Positions 1-5,930 of a DNA stretch of 10,326 nt are shown piece by piece. This DNA is from an uncultured Oscillospiraceae bacterium (GTDB lineage Bacteria > Bacillota > Clostridia > Oscillospirales > Oscillospiraceae): assembly GCA_905236265.1 (NCBI GenBank), contig CAJOOV010000144.1, positions 1 through 10,326 on the forward strand. Reading direction: 5' to 3'. Within the stretch, counting starts at the first letter, position 1. Each line of letters starts with the position of its first letter. The position numbers and the translations under genes are program-made. The notes under the pieces are model-generated. The model saw nothing but the letters and a program-made list of their open reading frames with translations, was not told the origin of the DNA and made no database searches.

Positions 1-3000
1 GCAAGGCTGGATGCGCTGCTGGAGCGCACACGGCGGACGATCCCCCTTTTCCGACTGATGCAGGAGGACGACATTGACCGGCGGCTCTCCCCCGCAGAGG
101 GAAGGGACAGCCTGTTCATCACCACAGGCTGCATCAAAAAGGGAGAGGAAAAGCCGGTCTGGGAGCTGATTGCGGAGAGCTGGAGCCAGCCGGAGAACCA
201 CAGCGTGATTCTGGAGGGTGCCTGCGGCGTGGGCAAGACCCTGACGCTGCTCAGTCCCGCTTTACCTCAGGGCACGCCGCCCTGCCCGGCGCTGTATGTC
301 CCCCTGTATGAGCTGGTGGACGAAAACGGGCTGTGTCTGGAGCTGGACGAGTATTTCCGGCGCAGGCTGCCTGCGCTGAAGGACGGTATCAGCGCCCTTG
401 CCCGGCGGCCATGGCAGCAGGGGCCGTCCCTGCTGCTGCTGCTGGACGGGTTTGACGAGATTCCCCAGCGGTACTGCCTGCCTGTCATCCGTCAGCTCAA
501 CGAGTGGCGGGAAAACCGCACCGGCGTGCAGTATATTGCCGTGGCCCATCCCATGGATGCGCTGGACCTTTCCGCAGAGCTGGCGGGCAATCCCCTGCGC
601 ATCAGGCTCAACCCCCTGAACAGCGAGGCGGTGGAGCGCTATCTGAGAGAGAGGGGCTGCCCGGTGCCTCCGGCGGAGAGCCCGGCTTGGGAGGTGCTGC
701 GCCTGATGCTGCCTCTGGTGCTGTACGCCAAGACAGAGGTGCTGGAGGGGCAGACAGTCTCCGGCTACCGGCTGGCGATGATGGAGCCGGTCAGCCGGGG
801 CGCACTCATCTGGAACTATCTGCAAAGGGAGCTGCTGCGCAGGGAGTCAGAGGAGTGGGTGCTGCGCTGCGCCGTGGCTTGCCAGTATATCCTCCCCTAT
901 GTAGCCTACTGGATGGCAGTGCAGCGGCAGCTTGCACTGGGGCGGGAACGGCTGAAGGAGCTGATCCACACTGCCATGGAACAGTTCCAGCCGCTCAACC
1001 ACCCCCTCTGCCTGCGCTCGGTTTTTGTGCAGTATTATGCCCGCCATAAGCGCTATCCCGATGTCTCCGGGGTGAACTGGGCAGAGCTGATTCTCAATGA
1101 CCTTGACCTGCTGGTTCCCGGACGGGAGGGGGCGCAGAGCTATGAGTTCATTCACCAGAGCTTCCGGGATGCGTTGGCTGGGATGTATCTCAGCGGACAG
1201 GCAGAGCTGGTGACACAGGGGACGATCCCGGCGCTGTGGAGGCAATCCCAGCTGCCCGGCATTATGGATTATGCGGCAGAGCTGATGGAGGAGGAGACGG
1301 CTGAAGCGCTCTGGCAGGTTCTGAAAGCACAGAATCCGGTAGACCGGGCGTCGCTCTATGTCCAGATGGAGCTGCAGCAGCGCAGACGGGGGAAGGATCT
1401 CTCCGATCTGGACTTCTCCGGCATGGATTTGAGAGACATCAGCCTTGCACGCTACGGCAGGGGGCTGTTTCAAAAGCCTGAGTGCGCAAGAAATACAAAA
1501 ATCAACCAGATGACCCTGCGGGGCGTGGGACACTGCTTCACCGTAAGCTGTGTCACCACGCTGGCAGACGGGAGAATCGTCAGCGGCTCGTGGGACGACA
1601 CCCTGCGGGTTTGGGACAGCAATACCGGGGAGTGCCTGCAGGTGCTGGAAGGGCATACCGATTCCGTGAGCTGTGTGGCTGTGCTGAAGGACGGACGGCT
1701 GGTCAGCGGCGCATGGGACAACACCCTGCGCCTGTGGAATCCGGAAACCGGGGAATGCCTGCGCACGATGACAGAGCATACCGATTGGGTGAGGTGTGTC
1801 GCAGAGCTGGACGACGGACGGCTGGTCACCGGCTCAGACGACAACACCCTGCGGGTCTGGAATACGGAGACGGAGGAGTGCCTGCAGGTTTTGCAGGGAC
1901 ATACCCGCTCTGTCAACTGCATCGGCAGGATGGGAGACGGACGGCTGGTCAGCGGCTCCGGGGACAGGTCTCTTCGTGTCTGGGATTTGAAGACCGGGGA
2001 GAGCCTGCTTCTCATAGGGCATTCCGGCGTAGTCAACTGCGTGAGCGTGCTCAGTGACGGCAGAATCGTCAGCGGCTCGGATGACCGCACCCTGCGGGTC
2101 TGGAATCCGGAGACGGGGGAGAGCCTGAAGCTGAGCGGGCATACCGGAGCCGTAAGCTGCGTCACTGTTCTCAACGACGGGCGAATCGCCAGCGGCTCCA
2201 GAGATAACACCATCCGCATCTGGAACCCGGACACCGGGAAATGCCTGCGGGTTCTGACGGGGCACACCAACTGGGTGAACTGCATCACCGTCCTCCGGGA
2301 CGGAAGCCTCATCAGTGGGTCGTTTGACAACACCCTGAGAATCTGGTCGGTGAACAGCGGGACATGCCTTCGTGTGCTGGGACAGCTGAAGCTGTTTGTC
2401 AATACCATTACCTCCCTCACCCAGGAGCGCTTCACCACCGGACAGGGGGACGGCACCCTGCGGGTCTGGGACAGGGAGCAGAAGCGCTGCCTTCAGGTGC
2501 TGGGCGGCCATGTAGGCTCTTTGAACTGTGTGGCCGTGCTGGGAGACGGCAGACTGGTGAACGGACTGGATGACAATACCCTTCAGGTGTGGAACCCGGA
2601 CACCAGAAAGAATCTGGAGCTCATCGGCCACAGCGACTGGGTGAGCTGCGTCACCATGCTGGACGACGGACGGCTGGTCAGCGGCTCCTCTGACAGAACC
2701 CTGCGGGTTTGGAACCCCCACACAGGGGACTGCCTGCGGGTTCTGACAGGGCATACGGACTGGGTGAACTGCGTCACCGTGCTGAATAACGGCTGGCTGG
2801 CCAGCGGGTCACGGGACAACACCCTGCGCATCTGGGACCCGGACACAGGAGAGAGCCATGCCCTGAGAGGCCACACAGACTGGGTGCGGTGCGTGGGTGT
2901 GCTGGAGGACGGTCTGCTGGTCAGCGGCTCCAATGACAACACCATCCGGCTCTGGGACCCGGACACCGGGGACTGCCTTCGGGTACTGACCGGGCATACC

Positions 3001-3225
3001 GATTCGGTGAAAACCCTGATTGCGCTGGACAATGGGCATATCCTCAGCGGCTCCAATGACGGCACACTCCGGGTGTGGGATGTTGATGCGGGCGTGTGCG
3101 CACAGGTCATCCCCCTGACGGAGATTGACGTGACCCACATGGATTTGAGCCTTGCCGTGATTGACCAGGAGACGGCAAGAATCCTCTGGCAAAATGGCGC
3201 AAGAGTGCCGGAGGAGATGGAATAA
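1..3225 (+). CDS. NACHT-WD40 STAND ATPase (NLR-like sensor), 5' end outside window
   Basis: Predicted signal-transducing STAND ATPase: ligand sensing by C-terminal propellers would drive ATP-dependent oligomerisation through the NACHT module. Residues are numbered from the first in-window ATG at 58. Walker A is GACGVGKT (54-61) and Walker B is LLLLLDGFDE (125-134). A FIHQSFRDALAGMYL segment (364-378) matches the winged-helix end of NACHT modules. DLSDLDFSGMDLRDISLA (447-464) is a short pentapeptide-like linker. WD40 units run from about 487 to 1012, with a degenerate last blade to about 1045. The frame is open from base 1 and no Shine-Dalgarno site precedes ATG 58, so the true start and an N-terminal domain lie upstream. 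The usual sensor-1 Arg after the third strand reads VAHP (His164). The gene is followed by two terminators, so it is not part of the downstream operon. NACHT and WD40 assignment is firm; a defence role is inference only. Confidence 0.93.
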   Translation, partial: ARLDALLERTRRTIPLFRLMQEDDIDRRLSPAEGRDSLFITTGCIKKGEEKPVWELIAESWSQPENHSVILEGACGVGKTLTLLSPALPQGTPPCPALYVPLYELVDENGLCLELDEYFRRRLPALKDGISALARRPWQQGPSLLLLLDGFDEIPQRYCLPVIRQLNEWRENRTGVQYIAVAHPMDALDLSAELAGNPLRIRLNPLNSEAVERYLRERGCPVPPAESPAWEVLRLMLPLVLYAKTEVLEGQTVSGYRLAMMEPVSRGALIWNYLQRELLRRESEEWVLRCAVACQYILPYVAYWMAVQRQLALGRERLKELIHTAMEQFQPLNHPLCLRSVFVQYYARHKRYPDVSGVNWAELILNDLDLLVPGREGAQSYEFIHQSFRDALAGMYLSGQAELVTQGTIPALWRQSQLPGIMDYAAELMEEETAEALWQVLKAQNPVDRASLYVQMELQQRRRGKDLSDLDFSGMDLRDISLARYGRGLFQKPECARNTKINQMTLRGVGHCFTVSCVTTLADGRIVSGSWDDTLRVWDSNTGECLQVLEGHTDSVSCVAVLKDGRLVSGAWDNTLRLWNPETGECLRTMTEHTDWVRCVAELDDGRLVTGSDDNTLRVWNTETEECLQVLQGHTRSVNCIGRMGDGRLVSGSGDRSLRVWDLKTGESLLLIGHSGVVNCVSVLSDGRIVSGSDDRTLRVWNPETGESLKLSGHTGAVSCVTVLNDGRIASGSRDNTIRIWNPDTGKCLRVLTGHTNWVNCITVLRDGSLISGSFDNTLRIWSVNSGTCLRVLGQLKLFVNTITSLTQERFTTGQGDGTLRVWDREQKRCLQVLGGHVGSLNCVAVLGDGRLVNGLDDNTLQVWNPDTRKNLELIGHSDWVSCVTMLDDGRLVSGSSDRTLRVWNPHTGDCLRVLTGHTDWVNCVTVLNNGWLASGSRDNTLRIWDPDTGESHALRGHTDWVRCVGVLEDGLLVSGSNDNTIRLWDPDTGDCLRVLTGHTDSVKTLIALDNGHILSGSNDGTLRVWDVDAGVCAQVIPLTEIDVTHMDLSLAVIDQETARILWQNGARVPEEME
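1516..3192 (+). repeat. Tandem WD40-coding repeat array, 13 clear units plus a degenerate 14th
   Basis: The SGSxDxTLRVW core recurs at residues 508, 549, 590, 631, 671, 711, 752, 793, 834, 874, 915, 955 and 996 (numbering from ATG 58). The period is 40 or 41 residues, or 120-123 nt. A final blade (about 1013-1045) keeps strand-like hydrophobic pattern but lost the consensus. Similarity persists at the DNA level: an identical 21-nt tract occurs at 1690-1710, 1936-1956 and 2665-2685. Fourteen units fit two seven-bladed propellers; the most aberrant unit is number 8 (about 775-814), where a second ring would begin. Confidence 0.9.
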
Positions 3226-3228
3226 ACC

Positions 3229-3260
3229 GGGGGCAAAGAGAGAGGGAAAGGGTTGCCCCC
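3229..3260 (+). other. GC-rich inverted repeat just after the NACHT-WD40 stop
   Basis: GGGGGCAA (3229-3236) can pair perfectly with TTGCCCCC (3253-3260) around a purine-rich 16-nt loop. It starts three bases after the stop codon. No T-run follows, so it is not a canonical intrinsic terminator. It could protect the 3' end of the mRNA or slow polymerase ahead of the real terminator. Confidence 0.4.
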
Positions 3261-3317
3261 TCCCGGCAGCCCGGTATAAAGCAGCCGCAGCCCTTTGACC
3301 GGGCATCCTGCGGCGGG

Positions 3318-3353
3318 AAGAGGTCGTTTGCTTCATGGCAGACGGCCTCTTTT
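3318..3353 (+). terminator. Intrinsic terminator of the NACHT-WD40 gene
   Basis: A 14-bp stem (3318-3331 with 3338-3351) is fully paired if two G-U pairs are allowed, around a six-base loop TTCATG. It merges into TTTT at 3350-3353. The T-run is short but the stem is long. It lies 92 nt past the stop codon of the upstream gene. Confidence 0.75.
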
Positions 3354-3403
3354 GCTGTGTCCGCCGCTGCTGCTGCGTTTAAAGGGAGAGAGAATGACAA
3401 AAT

Positions 3404-3425
3404 GTGCCTTCGCAGGCGCTTTTTT
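3404..3425 (+). terminator. Second intrinsic terminator before the c-di-GMP operon
   Basis: GTGCCT (3404-3409) pairs with AGGCGC (3414-3419), including one G-U pair, around the loop TCGC, and six T residues follow directly (3420-3425). The As just upstream of the stem would provide a partial T-run on the opposite strand, so it may act in both directions. It insulates the operon promoter at 3455-3463 from upstream read-through. Confidence 0.75.
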
Positions 3426-3434
3426 CCCGGTGAG

Positions 3435-3463
3435 GTAGATTTTTTGCAGGTATGTGATATAAT
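3435..3463 (+). promoter_or_regulatory. Extended -10 promoter of the c-di-GMP operon
   Basis: A perfect TATAAT lies at 3458-3463, preceded by the TGn extended -10 element (TGA at 3455-3457). No good -35 hexamer sits at 16-18 nt spacing, as expected for an extended -10 promoter. Transcription should start near 3470. That leaves a leader of about 205 nt before the chosen ATG at 3677 and makes GTG 3476 an unlikely start. Confidence 0.7.
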
Positions 3464-3469
3464 GGAAGG

Positions 3470-3676
3470 GCAATTGTGCGGGGCAGGGAAACGGCGTATG
3501 CCGTGAGGCGCACAGGGAAGGAAAAGCGTGCATACATGACGGAGTGGGGCTTGAAAAAAGCAAAACCCTCACAGATGGGAGAGGGGACTTCTGCGTGTAT
3601 ATGCTTCACCGCCGGAGCAGGGAAGCCAAGGGTGAAACGAACCGGTCTCCGGCCAATGAGAGGATGGTGCTCAGCC
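3470..3676 (+). promoter_or_regulatory. Structured 5' leader, candidate unassigned riboswitch-like element
   Basis: The leader carries a local hairpin ACGGC-GTAT-GCCGT (3491-3504) and several competing helices. TTCACC 3605-3610 pairs with GGTGAA 3631-3636. GCCGGAG 3611-3617 pairs with CTCCGGC 3647-3653. GCTTC 3603-3607 can instead pair with GAAGC 3622-3626. The first two cross each other, so they form a pseudoknot or exclude one another. CCCTC 3566-3570 can pair locally with GAGGG 3581-3585. Alternatively, CCCTCA 3566-3571 can pair with 3657-3663 (one bulged A), covering the Shine-Dalgarno GAGAGG. The pairings are seen in the sequence; a switching role is inference. I could not match it confidently to GEMM, cobalamin, glycine or TPP consensus motifs. 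Confidence 0.45.
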
Positions 3677-5908
3677 ATGTATCAACGAAAAAAAGACAGC
3701 TTCAGAAGGGTGTTCAGCCTTCTGCTTTGCGCCCTGACGGTGCTTCTGCTTGCCGTGCCGGCTGCGGCGTCCGCCGATGAGACGGACGGACAGCCTCTGA
3801 CGGTGGGCGTACCGGTGAACCGCTGCCCGCTGTTCTATCTGGACGAGGACTCAGGGGAGATTCAGGGCATCGGCGTGGAGCTGATGCGCAATGTCGCCGA
3901 AAAGGCGGGATATACAGCCACCTTCCGTGTCATTCAGGAGGAGACGCTGAAGCAGGCGCTGGATGCGGATACATACGATGTCATTATGCCCTTCGGCAGT
4001 GCCATCACCAGCGCCTCAGGGCAGCAGAGCATTGTCACGGAGAACCTCATGCAGACCCCCTTTGCCTTTGTCACCAGAGAGAACAGCACGCTGCCTCCCA
4101 TGGACAGGCTCCGGGTGGGTATGCTCCGCTCCCTTGGCGGTGCCATTGAGACGCTGCACCAGCTCTTCCCCGGTATGGAGATTATGGAGTATGACACCAT
4201 GGCGGAGAGCGTGAAGGCTCTTCGCAGGGGAGAGGTGGACGCTCTGCTGCATAATTCCTACATCTGGAGCTATGTGCTGCAAAAGCCCTCCTATCAGGAC
4301 TTGGCGGTGCAGCCGTCCAAGGTGTTCTCCATGGACTTCCGGGTGGGAACGCTGGATACGCCCAAGGGGCGCTCCATTGTACAGCGGCTGAACGAAGGGG
4401 TTGCCGCACTAGACGACATCCAGCGTCAGGCGATTATTCTGGACTACACCTCCCGGAGACTGTACCGCTATGACATCTCCGACTATCTCTATCAATACGG
4501 ACTGGTGCTGCTTCTGGGCGTGCTGTTGTTCGTGGCGCTGATTGTGATCGCCGTGCAGCAGATTCGTGATCTGCGCCGGGAGCAGGAGGAGAAGCTGCGG
4601 CAGATGATGGATCATGACCCGCTCACCGGCGTTCTGAGCATGAACGGTTTCCGGAAACGGGTGGAGGAGCTGCTGCATGAGCACCCGGAGGCACCCTACC
4701 TGCTGTTTTACAGCAATATCAGAGACTTCAAGTTCATCAATGACAGCTTGGGCAGAGCCGCCGGGGATGAGCTGCTGCGGTTTTGGGCGCAGAGAGCCAT
4801 GGATACCCTGTCGGACAAGGAGGCCATGGGCAGAATTGCCGCAGACCACTTTGTGACGCTCCGCTATTCCGGGGGAGAGGAGCAGATTTGCAGGGATGAG
4901 AGAAACGTCGTCGAGCCGGTGAACCAGTTCTTCCTCCGTCAGGGGAAGGAGAACAGAGTCCAGATTTGCAGCGGCGTGTATGTGCTGACTCCGGAGGATT
5001 TTAAGAACATCGATGTGGACAGGATGCTGGATATGGCGCTGGTCGCAGAGAAGAGAGCGCTGGAGAGCAGGCAGAGCAGCTTCGAGTTCTACAACCCGGA
5101 GCAGTGGGACAGGGGAAAGAGAATCGCAAATATCGTCAACTATCTCCCCGCTGCGCTGGATTCGGGAGACATTCAGGTCTGGTATCAGCCTCAGGTGAAC
5201 TACAACACAGGCAGGGTCATCGGCGCAGAGGCGCTGTGCCGCTGGGATCACTCCAAGCTGGGCTGGCTGCAGCCGGCGGGCTTTATTGCCACGCTGGAGG
5301 AGGCGGGGCTGATTTATGATTTGGATCGGTTCGTCTGGGAGAGGGTGTGTCAGGATCTGCACAGATGGAACGAGCAGGGACAGCGCAAAACCGTCTCCGT
5401 GAACGTATCCCGTGACGACATCCGGGAGGAGCGGGACATCCCTGAGGTCTTCCACCATTTGATTGAGACCTACAGCCTCACGGCAGACCAGCTCCACATC
5501 GAGATCACGGAAAGCGCCTATGCGGAGAATCCGGAGCTGCTCATCAGCACCACGCAGCAGCTGCAGGCGCTGGGCTTTCAGGTGGAGATGGACGATTTCG
5601 GCAGCGGCTATTCCTCCCTGCACATGCTCAAGGAGGTGCCGGTGAACCGGATTAAGCTGGATCTCCATTTCCTGACCTCCTCCGGCGACCCGGAGAAGAG
5701 CCGGATTATCGTCAGCGCCATGATCCAGATGGTAAATGAGCTGGGACTGGAGCTGATTGCCGAGGGCGTGGAAACCACAGAGCAGGCAGACTTCCTCCAG
5801 AGCAAAGGCGGCGGGGAGATGCAGGGCTATCTCTTCTACAAGCCTATGCCGGTGAATGAGTTTGAAAAAGTGGACGGGTTTTTCCACATAGAACCGTCCG
5901 CAAAGTAA
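3677..5908 (+). CDS. Periplasmic solute-binding domain fused to degenerate GGDEF and active-type EAL (c-di-GMP phosphodiesterase)
   Basis: Predicted membrane phosphodiesterase hydrolysing c-di-GMP to pGpG, controlled by a periplasmic ligand. Of 743 residues from ATG 3677: signal peptide 1-33 (cleavage after ASA), SBP_bac_3-like domain about 40-262, one membrane helix 275-294, GGDEF-like domain about 310-473, EAL domain about 490-735. The GGDEF motif reads AADHF (388-392) and the metal-binding Asp of DxDxFK is Asn347, so no cyclase activity is expected. EAL residues look complete: E518-A-L, N576, E609, D639-D640, K660, E696, E699, Q716. The start is chosen because a signal peptide follows directly and GAGAGG lies 13 nt upstream; in-frame ATG 3656 and GTG 3476 would add non-protein-like sequence encoded by the leader. 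First gene of the operon. Family assignment is firm; the ligand is unknown. Confidence 0.92.
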   Translation: MYQRKKDSFRRVFSLLLCALTVLLLAVPAAASADETDGQPLTVGVPVNRCPLFYLDEDSGEIQGIGVELMRNVAEKAGYTATFRVIQEETLKQALDADTYDVIMPFGSAITSASGQQSIVTENLMQTPFAFVTRENSTLPPMDRLRVGMLRSLGGAIETLHQLFPGMEIMEYDTMAESVKALRRGEVDALLHNSYIWSYVLQKPSYQDLAVQPSKVFSMDFRVGTLDTPKGRSIVQRLNEGVAALDDIQRQAIILDYTSRRLYRYDISDYLYQYGLVLLLGVLLFVALIVIAVQQIRDLRREQEEKLRQMMDHDPLTGVLSMNGFRKRVEELLHEHPEAPYLLFYSNIRDFKFINDSLGRAAGDELLRFWAQRAMDTLSDKEAMGRIAADHFVTLRYSGGEEQICRDERNVVEPVNQFFLRQGKENRVQICSGVYVLTPEDFKNIDVDRMLDMALVAEKRALESRQSSFEFYNPEQWDRGKRIANIVNYLPAALDSGDIQVWYQPQVNYNTGRVIGAEALCRWDHSKLGWLQPAGFIATLEEAGLIYDLDRFVWERVCQDLHRWNEQGQRKTVSVNVSRDDIREERDIPEVFHHLIETYSLTADQLHIEITESAYAENPELLISTTQQLQALGFQVEMDDFGSGYSSLHMLKEVPVNRIKLDLHFLTSSGDPEKSRIIVSAMIQMVNELGLELIAEGVETTEQADFLQSKGGGEMQGYLFYKPMPVNEFEKVDGFFHIEPSAK

Positions 5909-5930
5909 GAAACATATAGAGGCGATAATA

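Noticed and set aside
1516..3192. CRISPR-like or other non-coding tandem repeat
   Set aside because: The 120-123 nt period is fully explained by in-frame WD40 units with codon-level divergence; there are no spacers or constant short repeats.
58..3225. ATG 58 as the real start of the NACHT-WD40 gene
   Set aside because: The frame is open back to base 1, no Shine-Dalgarno site precedes ATG 58, and only about 53 residues would precede the Walker A motif, which is short for this family.
3470..3676. Known riboswitch classes in the leader: cobalamin (AGGGAA...GGTGAAA), TPP (AACC-G-TCT-GG), glycine (GGGAGAG...CACCG..GGAGCA) and GEMM-I
   Set aside because: Each shows only a partial match. Missing are the cobalamin B12-box half with its CAGGA-type motif, the TPP CTGAGA core, the glycine CCGAAGG and CTCTCAGG motifs, and the GEMM GGACGCAAAGCC core. 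Calling any of them would be guesswork.
3476..3676. Longer N-terminus of the first operon gene from GTG 3476, ATG 3536 or ATG 3656
   Set aside because: GTG 3476 lies only a few bases after the predicted transcription start. The added residues are not protein-like and would precede a well-formed signal peptide. None of these starts has a well-placed Shine-Dalgarno site.
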